From: Liquidambar formosana
Taxonomy: Eukaryota > Streptophyta > Magnoliopsida > Saxifragales > Altingiaceae
Direction of reading: 5' to 3'
Length of the DNA: 64,000 nucleotides
NCBI GenBank assembly: GCA_039720395.1
Contig: CM077831.1
Span: 12,119,803 to 12,183,802 of the forward strand
The position numbers and the translations under genes were made by a program. Below, one piece after another: positions 22,282-33,427 of this stretch (positions within the stretch are counted from its first letter, which is position 1; each line of letters opens with the position of its first letter). The notes beneath the pieces are model-generated. The model had not been told where the DNA came from. It did no database searches and was given only the letters and a program-made list of their open reading frames with translations.

Positions 22282-24523
22282 TGTAATGCCCGCATCATTT
22301 AATTAGGATAATCTCACCTTTAATGCCTGATTTACATGTATATTAGTTGTTTTGTCGGGTATTGTGGTGCATAGGCATCACATGGGTACGATGTTGACAT
22401 GTTTATGATTTCACACTTTTAGACTGCTGAAATTTGGCTAAGTGTTGGAAAAAAATGGATTTTCGAAAAACTTCGTTTTTAAAGATAATTTTTGGCGGTA
22501 ATGGAAGTTTATAATATTATAAGATATATGTGATTTTATGGGATTTTATTATCACGTTTCGATCGGTTTCCTCGTATGTTTGTTTTTGAAAAATCTGTCG
22601 GGAGTCGGATTTTGTACTAAAACTTGAAAATGAGATTTTGATTTACTTGGAATTTGATTTTTTTGATATTTTATTTGGATTCAAATGGGGGGTTATTTGC
22701 TTATTTTCATTAAATAACTTAAAGTAAATTACTTAAATGTTTTTAATGTAAATAAGGTAGTGGTAAGTACTGTGGGAGTTTATACACATTTGCCTGAGTT
22801 ACTGGGCATTTTCAGCAAGTGACGATCGATCCTAACCTTGGGACGATCGATCGTCAGTGCCCCGGAAATGCAATTTTGCCTCTGTTTTTCACGATCGATC
22901 GTACCCTCAACCTACGATCGATCGTGCATCGCGGATTTTGCAAATTTTTTTGCGTAAATAACGCATATGCCCCTCACCCCTTATAAAACCCTCATATCAC
23001 GATTCTAACACCCATTTTCAGCATTTTGAGTGTTAGGGACTTGAGAGAGGAGGAGAGAGAAAGGGAGTGTTTGGAGAGAGAAAATCACATTTTTCTCTTG
23101 CATGCATGGGTTTTTGACTCTCTCTCCTCATGTCTACGTTTGGATTCACGTTCTAGGGGCTGGATTTGAAGATCTACACGTGCATTGAGAGGATTCAAGC
23201 CTGATCTATAGAGTTTGGAGCTCATTCATGCTTTCTAGGCTCAGATCCGACCTTCCCAACACATTTTCTCTACGTTTGGTGCAATATATGTGAGGTAGGT
23301 GTAATTTTCATGGGTTTTAACCGTAGGGATGATAATGGGTTAGTATATAAGCCCATATATGTTAGACAAAAACATATTTTGGTGTTATTTATGAGTTTTT
23401 GTGATTATTGGGTGTATTATCATGTATATTTTGTAATGCATGTACTGAGGGGTCTAGTTTACATAACCCTATATTTAGGAATATTAATTTTGGGAGTATA
23501 TGGGTTGATATACTTGTCATATTTTGGTTTATTTGGAAGGTACATGCTATGTAAATTCTTGTTGGTCTATATTTTATATGTTTTACATAGCTCCCACATG
23601 TTATATAATTATGAAATAATTATATATTGTTGATTTTTGGAATAACTGACACGTGTATGAGTTTTTATGCTCTCATGGCATTCATTGGCATAAAATGCAT
23701 GAAATGGACTTAATTAATTACTTGGTAAAAGTATATTAAAGGGTCATTGGATTTGGACTACTAGCGGTTAAGGGATTTAGCGGTGTTTTCCATTCCTTTG
23801 GTCTTGGGTACTTTCAGGTTCCAAGGTAGGGACCCTTGTGTTCCCGAATCAGAGGCTACTTTCCGGTTCCAGGTAAGAACCCTTGTGTTGTCCTCTTGGA
23901 GGTGGGTTTAAATCCTCCGTTTCCGCGCGAAGACTCCTGCGGGAGTGGTTGGTAATGATGGATTATGTTAAATGGACATGAGTCGCATATCATTCATGAC
24001 ATTGCATGGGTTTTAATTATTTTAAGCATGGTTTTAATTCGTTATATTATCATGCTTTGGTTATTTCTATATGAAAATTATATCTACTGAGTTTTATACT
24101 CACTCCTATGTTTATAAACCTTTTTCAGATGATTTCATAGCTGGGGAGACCTCGCCTTGAGGTGCTATGCTTTGATGGGAAAAATTTTAATATTATGGAT
24201 ATGTATTAACTAAACACTATGTATTCGGCCAATGGGCGCTAGACACGTAATAACTCATGGTTTGTAATATTTTATTTTCGTAGGTTTCTTCATATGGTTT
24301 ATTTAGCATGTGATGATACCAATGATGGATGACAGGAACTTTTATAACTCTTTTACACAGGATTTTGTTACGGTATGTTCCATTTACGAATAGGTCATGC
24401 CGAAATTTTTATTAAAATTACCGGTTTTCTAACACGTGCCATTCACGTGCTTCCTAAATGATTTTCTTAATTAAACTAGATTTATTAATATTGATCACGG
24501 CTTAATTAATTTGGGTCGTGACA
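22282..24523 (+). mobile_element. 3' LTR of element B
   Basis: A 2242-bp copy of the 5' LTR with the same termini. It differs by scattered substitutions and a shortened GA tract. The TSD ttggg follows at 24524-24528. Confidence 0.93.
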
Positions 24524-24577
24524 TTGGGATGCTGAGGGATTCACCTCCCCTCGCATAGAATACACTGCCTTCTGTCG
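24524..24577 (+). pseudogene. Antisense PMD-like gene, internal fragment
   Basis: These 54 bp are the B target-site copy (ttggg) plus the continuation of the exon ending at 14878. Joining 14878 to 24529 keeps the frame open through ...RGW|DAEGFTSP. The fragment ends at tgtcgac, where copia internal sequence begins. Joining it to 54199 also keeps the frame open, so little or no exon sequence was lost. Confidence 0.65.
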
Positions 24578-25898
24578 ACAACGACCTAATATTATCCTTG
24601 TTATGATATGCCCTAGAAATTGCCACATACCTGTGAAACAGAGTTCAAACCAAGGCTGTCCCTTAAGACCTATATGAGATATGGAAAGGGAAGCACCAAA
24701 CCTTAAGCATGTTAAGGTATAGGGGTTGCACTGCATATGTAGAGACACATGATGTAACCAAATTGGAAATCAAGATAACTTGAACGTAGGTTTGTGGATT
24801 ATTCTAAATAGAGTTTAGGATACTAAGTCTATTATCCTGATGAACAAAAGGTGTTTTGTTTGTATGTTTGCAATCTTTCTTGAAAAAGAGTTTATTCAAG
24901 AAGGCAGCAACAACAGGAAAATAGAACTCAAAGAGTTGTCTAATGAGACACAAACCGACATTGATGCAACCCCTGTCCCTGTTGAGACAGAACCCATTAT
25001 TGTACCATGATTGTACAAAGGGTTAGTGGGAGTGCGATCATATTTTGGTCCTATAAGTGAATGACGTTCTACTTATTAGGGAATAATGTAGAGACGTTGT
25101 CAACAGTGAAAAATTAGTTTTTCACAAAGTTTCTCCATAAAAGATTTGGAAGAAGCATCCTATATTCTAGGAATAGGGGTCTATAGAGATAGATCTTAAA
25201 GGATGCTAAGTCTCTCCCAATCGAAGTACATAGACAAGATTTTGAAAGGGTTCAAAATGCATGATTTCAAAAGAAGTCTAATTCCTGTCAGACATGAAAT
25301 CAAGTTGTCTATAACTAAAAGACCAAATATCAATTTTGCTGTAAATGTTACGAGCAGATATCAGGCAAACCCAGATAAGGAACACTGGGAAGCAGTCAAG
25401 GCTATCCTTAAGTTCTTGAGAAGAACTAAAGGACCTATGCCTTGCCTATGGAGAAAGAAACTTGAAATGGTTGGTATAACGGATTCAGATTTTCAATCTG
25501 ACGATGATGATAGGAGATCAACATCGAGGTATGTTCTCACCTTAAATGGTGGAGCTGTAAATTTGAGCGCATTGCTGCATGTTTGGATGAGTAAGTTCAT
25601 TGCAAAACTAAAAGTGGTTCCTAACATTGAGAAGCCCTTACTATTGTTTTTGTGACAACAATGGGGCTATTGCTCAAGATAAGGATCCACGGTCTCATCA
25701 AAAGTCCAAACTTTAAGCGGCGATTCCAAGTGATTAGAGAGATCATTGGAAGTGATGACATATACATATAGAAGTTCAATACAACAGAGAATAAAGAATA
25801 CCCCTTCACCAAGGCTATAACCCAAGTGTGTTGGATCACCACCGACAGGATATGAGTATGAGATACATGGTGGATTGGCTATAGTGCAAGTGGGAGAT
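24578..25898 (+). pseudogene. Copia 3' internal fragment (integrase tail, RT palm end, RNase H)
   Basis: A decayed pol remnant. The stretch at about 24581-24980 matches the integrase tail and linker of the right copy. Around 25060-25200 the RT palm just after the catalytic box is readable in a broken form. The open frame at 25203-25655 covers the RT thumb (LSQSKYIDKILKGFKM) and RNase H (NINFAVNVTSRYQANP, TDSDFQSDDDDRRSTS). The rest up to a polypurine tract (gtgggagat, 25890-25898) shows more RNase H with stops. The RT region before the YVDD box is absent, exactly as in the right-hand copy. Confidence 0.8.
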
Positions 25899-27597
25899 TG
25901 TTAGGATTATGCCCTAGAGCCAATCATGGAGATGATTGTTTAGGGATTAGGAACAATCAATTGATTTCATTTATATATGTCACATTTATTATTGATTTAA
26001 TAAAAGGGCTTATTCTATTATGTTTATATGCATCATTTATATTTACATAATATGTCCATGGAGTTAGAGTTGAGAATATGAAATTACAAAGGGTTGTAAT
26101 TTGGAGACTGTAAATATATCTCTGTACTAAACTCCTAAATCATTCCTAGTTGAAGGTTCACTATGATGGACAGTAATGAACCATAGGACTAGCACTTGTT
26201 AGGTTGACTCTATAGGAGGATAGCTAGTCTCAAGCTATTTGTGTGGAGACACTACAACCAACAAGTGGGTGCCTATTATAAGAATAGGTACACTGAATGT
26301 GACCAAAGATATGAGATAAACTGAATGGAGTTTTAACCTGCCTGTCAATCAGTTTCTCATTGTTATAGTGGTACAAGTAATCCTTAGACCTGAGACACCA
26401 TGGTTGTCTTATACATGTAGCTTTAGAAGTTTGATAACACTAAGTGCAGATTCTATTCAGGGGTCTGTAAGGGTGTTCATTGGCCCTACTGCTATGTGTG
26501 TGAAGGCATGTGAGTGATCAACAAGGAATCCATCACTCTCAGGAAAAAGAGAGTGAATGTCTCATACAGCATTCATTGAATATAACTCATTAAATCCATG
26601 GGCCCATGGTAGAATGAATATGGAAAGGAGTTTCCATAAGTTCATCATTGAGTTGATATTAATGAATGAGTATAAAGTAATTGAACTAAGGACTTGACAG
26701 ACTTCCATGTCCTATTAGTTCAATTGGAGACATTGTGTTGATGGAAGGATGGAATTGTAACCTGTAAACTATAACAGAAGGGTTCTTTGTAAATGATTAT
26801 TCACCTCATTAAGGACCACACCATGAGCCATATGCTAGGTGTTACTCATGGTTAGTAGAAGCCCTAATTGATATAAATGAGTTATAATCAATTAGGGAAT
26901 TGGAAGGAGTTCCAATTAGACCCTTAATGGAAAGTGTTCCATTGTGCACAACTTATGTTGTTCCTACTACTTGATGATGTGAACCCAATGGGTCACACAC
27001 TGATCATGCTAAGAGAGCTTGATAGTCTATGAGAGAAAGGGTATAAGTGAATAAAGAATTGTTCTTAAGGGGCAAATTTATATAGGATATAAATTAGAGG
27101 GGTTATTGTGTAATTAGGAGTAATTACACAAAACCCATTAGGGTTAGAAGACCCCCCTTGGCCGGCCCTAGTTGGAGGCTATTTAAAGCCTTTTATGATG
27201 TGATGACATCATCACTTGAAGCACTCTTGGAGGCTCCCAAGTGCTGGCCGAAAATTTCACCTCTCTCTCTCTCTCTCTCCTCTCTTCTCCTACACTAGCA
27301 TCAACAAGGGAAAGAAGGAAAGGACATCAAGCTCTAGCTAGGTGTGGATACTGTTGGAGGCAGCACACTTGGGCTGCTCATTCACCGCTGTTCGGAGACA
27401 AAGCTTGGAGCAAAAAGGAGAAGAAAAAGCTTGGAGCATAAAGGAGAAGACTTGAATCAACTGTAAATAATTCTACCCTCTTCTAGTTAGGGTTTTTGTT
27501 TTGTATTAAGCATAATTAAGATTCATGGGTTTGGGAATCATAGGAAAAATTTTAAATTCCGCCTTTGTATTTTTCCTCTCTAGTTTGATTCCCAACA
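25899..27597 (+). mobile_element. Copia LTR with internal sequence on both sides
   Basis: 1699 bp, TGTTAGGATTATGCC...GATTCCCAACA. It is preceded by a copia polypurine tract and followed by a Met-type PBS, so it serves as 3' LTR of the truncated copy and 5' LTR of the next. It is nearly identical to 52501-54198. A short CT-repeat (27260-27290) and a palindromic segment TGATGTGATGACATCATCA are present. Confidence 0.92.
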
Positions 27598-28271
27598 GTG
27601 GTATCAGAGCCATGGTTATGCCTAATACAAACTGCATATGGGCTGTAATTCATGGTAAATTGATTGGTTAATAAATCTGGAATTTATGTTCATGCATTAG
27701 AATGGTTTCCCTCTCATGGCCAAACCTAGGGTTTATGAACCCTAGGTTAATTCTCCTTCTACTCCTCTTCTAAAATAGTTTTAGGGCTGCTGGTTATTCA
27801 AAAGTTGAATGGGGATTGAGTTTGGAGAAGATGACTGAACAGTTTTTATGATAGTCATGAAAAATCGTCATCTTGTTTTGCATGCCGAAATTAGAGTTCT
27901 TCTCCAAAATTTTCAAGCCATATATGGTTAGAAAGCTCTTCGAATCAGCTTTACAACCCAACAAACGGTTCATCGATCTGAGTTTTGTAGTGAAAGTTAT
28001 GAATTTTTTACTACAGGCTGTCAGGGAAGACAGTTTTGCTCGGGAATGATGTAACAGCTACAATTGTGAGTTTTTGATGGAGATCAAAAGCATGGCAATG
28101 GTTGCCACCACTTGGGTTATGTTCTAGACATGGTAGGAAAGGGTTCCCAAGCATTCGAATGTATCATAATTGGATTATGAGTCTAGAACAGAAGGAAGAA
28201 GGAGAAAACCACCATGTTTGAATCTGGGTTTTAGAACCCTATGGTTCTTGCTACTGTTCTGATATGATATC
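27598..28271 (+). other. Copia leader, first part, with initiator-Met PBS
   Basis: TGGTATCAGAGC at 27599-27610 is the classical PBS complementary to initiator tRNA-Met. The remaining sequence is non-coding leader up to the element C target site (atatc, 28267-28271). No gene is supported. Confidence 0.85.
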
Positions 28272-31062
28272 TGTGAACCCCGGAAATTGGGCCCACGAGG
28301 GATTGAAAAGAAAGTGGGTTTGAAAAAGAAAAAGGAAAGGGAGTCGCCACCTTATTTTTTAAAGGAAACAAGGAAAACCCTAAAAACCAATTTTGTTTTA
28401 AGAAAACAAAAGAATGACTCCATGTTTAAAAAGGAAAGGCAAAAATAGTCTTTTGGAAACCAAAGAAATCGGGGATTCGGAGGCTAAGTTATGACATGGG
28501 AAGGTTCTAGGCAAAGCCTATAGGCACCCATGTCACCCTTTCGGTCTCTCAGTTCATTTGGGCTAAATTAAGATCTTTCCCATACAAAAATCAGCAAGTA
28601 TATCATCACAAGAATTGCATGCATATCATATATTTCATTCATCCATCCATGCATAATAAGCAAAAAAAAATAGAAAATAAAGAAAAAGAAAACAAAACAA
28701 AAATAAACCTAGGATGCTTGGATCCTAGAACGGACTTGAGCCTCACGAAGAGCGCCTACGTACCATGCAACGAAATACATGGATCAAAGTCCACGTAGTT
28801 CGATTAGAACTAAGGTTAAATCCTAATACAAACCTATGGTAAAAACCCTAGGTTTCGTTATTTGATCAAAAGAGTTGAATTTGATAGAAAGTTTGATTTT
28901 AGGAAAGAAATCCACAAAATGGAAACTTTAATAAAAACCAGAATTTTGTTGGTTAAGGAAACCTCTAATTAAACCATAGGACTTGTATTAAAAATTAACC
29001 CTAGATAGGGAGAAGAGAATGAGTTAAGAAGAAAGGTGAATTGGGGCACCTTCACACCCACTTACCTGAGCGCAATTAGCTCCAAGCATTTAGCCATTTC
29101 AGACATAAGCAGCCCTATTTGCCATAGGACAAATACCACACCTATTTGCACCCTTACAAGTGCTCAAAACCATGCAAAAACACTAACATGCAAATCTGGA
29201 CAGAATAGTATTATGGCCTAAAAATCATCCACTAAGCATGCTAACAGCAACACAGCGAACAATAATAAGTCCTAACATATTCCTAGAACCATATCATGCA
29301 TAAAAACCCTAAAACATACTAACATGCATGCAAAACTATCATGTTTACTCCATATGAAAAACATATACAGCAAACACGAAGAAAAACCAAATAAAAAAGT
29401 CTACTTTATCATGCTATATGAAAACAAACACGAAACAATGACTCTAAAACCCTAAACTCACAAATATGCTTAAAAACATACAAAACATACTTTAATCATG
29501 CTAAAACCAAACTAAACAGAAATTAAATCATGCATATTAACTAACTAAAGCAATATAACATGATGAAAATCCTAACTCTAACATGCAATGACACTAATCC
29601 TAGCACAAGGACAAGCAGGAGCACAAGAATCATAACTATGCATTAAAAACCTAAAGGACAGCCCTAAAGCATGCTAAACAGTAGATAAAAAATAGATATT
29701 CCATGTATATTAACTAGCTAGAGTGTTAATACATGATAAAAAAGTCACCTTTAACATGCAATAAGCCTAACCCATATGAGAACCTAGTTTAAGCTTGAAT
29801 AGAGAAGGAGAATACCTTAGGAAGTGGCTCCCCTTGTGTTTGTAATCGTTCGTGGCTCCTCAGGTCTTTAGAGTGAATCAAACCAACACGAATCCTCCTC
29901 TTTGTCAAAGTGGTATCACAGCAAAGAGATCAAAACTCACTCAACTTTGAAAAGAAATAGAAAACAAAAAGAGAACAAGAGAAAAGAAAAAGTGATTCTC
30001 GTCACTTTGCAGCAGCAGCACCTTCAATCGTGTTTTTGGGTATGAAAACGTTGGATTTGGACAAAGCTTGTGAAATACAAAGTTGTAGAGAATTGAATTA
30101 TCTTTCTAACAAGACCAATTTCATCAAATTCTGACTTCGGATGAAAAAGTTATGATTAAAATACGACTGCTGGTTTTCAGAAAATCTGCTGCTGAATTAT
30201 GACGAATTTCACTCCCTCCAAACCCTCTTCTCTTCTCCCTTGTTTAAAGACATTAAGAGAGTATTTATAGCTGAAATCTGGAGTTTCCCTTTCCTTCCTG
30301 GACTAGGTTTCCTTGGAGAATAATCAAAAGGTATTTTATAATGATAAAAGACTTCTAATCTGAATAGGAAAAGGAAATTGTCTTTTATAAAAATTGGGAG
30401 ACTGACCGCTAACACGCATGCACATGTATCGTATGTGCGTACACACACTCATCACATACGTACACGTGTTAGTGTCATGATAAAAATGGCTAATTTAATA
30501 AAATAATTTTCTTTTCATTTTAACCAAAAATCTCATGCTGTGATTCGCACTAATTCTTCAAGGATAATCCGTAAATAACCACACTAAACTCATCATCAGG
30601 CCATATCAAAATTGAACTTCATGAAACACTTTTGAGGGTAAAATGATGACTAATGAAAGTCAATTTGAAAAGATTTGGTTGGTAATTGTGAGTCAATTAG
30701 AGCTAACCCAAGGAAGGGTCAATTAACCAACTTGAACCACATCGAGCCATTTTAATCCCGAGCCATTGACTTACCAAATTGACACTAAAAATACCTCTTA
30801 TGCATCCATATGAACTCCAATTGACAATTTGGAGATCATTCCAAGGTCAAATGAAAAGTTTGGGACTTAAAAGACGATTATGCCCCTCAAGTCACAAAAG
30901 CTCTTATTATCCCTCAAGATCAACTCCAATTTGAACCAAAATTCATATCCATTGTCCTTGTGACTCTAGAAAACTAATGCAAGTGACTAGACTCAAAAAC
31001 AAAACAAAAACATGCATGAAATGATGAGCCCTAGTAAGGTGGTGCAAAAATGGGGTGTGACA
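28272..31062 (-). mobile_element. 3' LTR of element C
   Basis: 2791 bp; on the plus strand TGTGAACCCCGG...GGGTGTGACA. The first ~250 and last ~200 bp resemble the A/E/F LTRs, while the middle differs. It has a TATA box (TATAAATA on minus, 30269-30262) and an imperfect palindrome at 30409-30472. Small ORFs within it (for example 29036-29221, also present in the other LTR) are non-coding by appearance. Confidence 0.95.
30262..30472 (-). promoter_or_regulatory. LTR promoter of element C: TATA box and palindrome
   Basis: TATAAATA (minus) is at 30269-30262. About 140 bp upstream lie nested arms: CTAACACG (30409-30416) with CGTGTTAG (30465-30472), and CGTATGTG (30430-30437) with CACATACG (30453-30460). 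The GC-rich dyad of the A/E/F LTRs is absent here. The 5' LTR has the same arrangement near 46184-46394. Confidence 0.5.
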
Positions 31063-33226
31063 GAAGCCCCTCATTGGCGAACAAGTTACACTTGTGAACC
31101 AATGATAAAGAACAACCCATTTTTGGCCAAAAAGCCCGGAGAAATCACACACTGATACCAACAATGATGGGAGGTTGAAAACCTGAGACTGAAATAAGGA
31201 AGTGTACTCAAGTCATGAGTATACTTAAACCACTGGGGGTTGATGATTGTCAAGAGAAGCATATTCAAGCCACTACGAATGAACATACTTTTGAAATGGA
31301 GAAATATATTCTAGTCACGAATATATTTAACCAAGTGATGAGAATGAGATCTGAGAAGTACGTTCAAGTGATGAACGTACCTTGGAAATGGAGAAGTATA
31401 TTCAGGTCACGAATATATTTAACCAAGTAAGTGACAAAAAATCCAAGAAGTATACTCAAATGATGAGTATACCACTGAAATGGAGAAATATATTCAGGTC
31501 ACGAATATATTTAACCAAGTAATCTGAGAATGAAATCTGAGAAGTATACTCAAGTGGTGAGCATACCATTGAAATGGAGAAATATATCCAAGCAATGGAT
31601 ATCTTTAACCAAGTAGGATAAGAATAATCTGAGAGGTGTATTCAAGTGATGAGTGTACTTTTGAAATGGAGAAATATATTCAGGTCACGAACATATTTAA
31701 CCAAGTGATGAAAAAGATGCTGAGAAATATACTCAAGTGATGAGTATACTTAATGATTGAAAAAGACTGAGAAGTACGTTCAAGTGATGAACATACTTTT
31801 GAAATGGAGAAATGTATCCAAGTGATGGATATATTTAACCAAGTAAGCTGAGAAGTACACTCAAGTGATGAGCATACCATTGAAATGAAGAAATATATCC
31901 AAACGACGGATATATTTAACCAAGTAAGATAAGAATAATCTGAGAAGTGTACTCAAGTGATGAGTACACCATTGAAATGGAGAAATATATTCTAGTCACG
32001 AATATACTTAACCAAGTAAGTGACAAGTATGTTTGAGTGATAAACATACCATTGAAATAGAGAAATATATCCAAGTGATGGATATACTTAACCAAGTAAG
32101 TGACAAGTATGTTTAAGTGATAAACATACCATTAAAATAGAGAAATATATCCAAGCGATGGATATACTTAAGCAAGTAAGATAGAGAATAATCTGAGAAG
32201 TGTACTCAAGTGATGAGTACACCATTGAAATGGAGAAATATATTCTAGTCATGAATATATTTAACCAAGTAAGTGACAAATAATCTGAGAAGTATGTTCA
32301 AGTGATGAACATACTATTGAAATGGAGAAATATACCCAAGCGATGGATATACTTAACCAAGTAAGTGGCAAAATATCTGAGAAGTATACTCAAGTGATGA
32401 GTATACCATTGAAATGGAAAAAATATACCCAAGTGGTGGATATACTTAACCAAGTAAGTGACAAATGATCTGAGAAGTATGTTCAAGTGATGAACATACC
32501 ATTGAAATGGAGAAGTATACCCAAGCGATGGATATACTTAACCAAGTAAGTGACAAAATATCTGAGAAGTATACTCGAGTGATGAGTATACCATTGAAAT
32601 GGAGAAATATACCCAAGCGATGAATATATTTTACCAAGTAAGTGATAATGAGGATCTGAAACTAGGAAGCATATTCAATGGGTGAACATGCTTTTGAAAT
32701 GGAAGAATATATTCAAGTGATGAATATATTCAACCAAGTATGATAGAAAATGAGAATTTGAAACTGAGAAGCATATTCAAAGGGTGAATACACTTTTGAA
32801 ATGGAAAAATATATTCAAGTGATGAATATATTCAACCAAGTAGGATAGGGAATGAGAATTTGAAACTGAGAAGCATATTCAAAGAGTGAATACACTTTTG
32901 AAATGGAAGAATATATTCAAATGATGAGTATATTCAACCAAGTGGGATGAAAAATCAAGATTTGAAATGAGGATATATGATCAATTTATCAAGATTGAAC
33001 AGGCATGGTGCAAGAGGAAAGTGACTTAACACATTGTCACTTGAGTTGGCATGACACAGGGGAAATATATTCAACCCTTTTGAACATAAAATCAATTCAA
33101 GGAATTGATTTCAAGATGGAATTTGATTGATTTTAAGCTCAAAAAGTGTTGAATATCTCATTTGGAAGGAGGTTTGATCACGCGTCAAGGCAAGACAAAG
33201 CGAGGGAGAAAGCCAAAACAAGGTGG
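31063..33226 (-). repeat. Element C 3' UTR with polypurine tract and AGTGA-loop hairpin array
   Basis: The minus-strand polypurine tract aatgaggggcttc is at 31075-31063. From about 31200 to 32945 a ~90-95-bp unit repeats. Each unit has two hairpins: arms of type GTAnnnTCA/TGAnnnTAC around AGTGA, and arms of type ATATATCCA/TGGATATAT around AGTGA. Perfect examples: 31358-31380, 31450-31472 (loop AATGA), 31947-31969, 32107-32129, 32292-32314 and 32384-32406. A longer stem is 31302-31328 (10-bp arms around TAGTCAC). Positions 32946-33226 are unique and non-coding. Small ORFs on the minus strand here are repeat translations. Confidence 0.85.
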
Positions 33227-33379
33227 CTTGGGTGACCACCAGGCCTCGGGAGGCTAGCCGCCCGGGCCTGGGTGGTTACCCGAGCCCGAAGCGGAAATCC
33301 CACTTTGAATAGGAAACTTCCTATTCTGATGGGTTTTTTCCTATTTGAACTTGGATTTGTGACCTTTTCCCTATAAAAA
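33227..33379 (+). promoter_or_regulatory. Promoter of the antisense ORF in element C
   Basis: The GC-rich dyad at 33227-33284 has arms CTTGGGTGACCACC and GGTGGTTACCCGAG. TATAAAAA lies at 33372-33379, 88 bp after the dyad and 56 bp before the ATG at 33428. Dyad-to-TATA and TATA-to-ATG spacings are identical in element E (54696-54870). The layout implies a short 5' UTR. Promoter function is inferred from motif, spacing and conservation. Confidence 0.65.
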
Positions 33380-33427
33380 CACATCCAAGAGGTTCCTAAA
33401 CCTACTTGTATTCATTCATTAGAAATT

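Larger units (their letters stand above)
14879..24523 (+). mobile_element. Element B: chromovirus (Tekay/Del-like Ty3/gypsy), full length
   Basis: A 9645-bp element with two LTRs (2261 and 2242 bp) and a perfect TSD, ttggg at 14874-14878 and 24524-24528. Order: LTR, PBS, gag, protease, RT, RNase H, integrase, chromodomain-like tail, polypurine tract, LTR. It was inserted into the antisense PMD-like gene of E, in that gene's sense orientation. The LTRs differ by a modest number of substitutions and a 19-bp length change in a GA-rich tract. Coding capacity is lost through stops and one frameshift. The Tekay assignment rests on LTR size, domain order and C-terminal sequence. Confidence 0.93.

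Noticed and set aside
24506..24748. Minus-strand ORF of 80 codons (similar one at 51117-51350)
   Set aside because: It is antisense to the decayed copia integrase tail and repeats only because that region is duplicated.
27599..27610. tRNA gene fragment
   Set aside because: Only the 12-nt primer-binding complement of initiator tRNA-Met is present; no cloverleaf sequence surrounds it.
31200..32945. CRISPR-like array
   Set aside because: Units are tandem and similar throughout, with no unique spacers between identical repeats; the sequence is a plant retrotransposon 3' UTR.
31063..33226. MicroRNA precursors from the many hairpins
   Set aside because: Stems are only 8-10 bp per hairpin and repeated in tandem, too short for canonical precursors.
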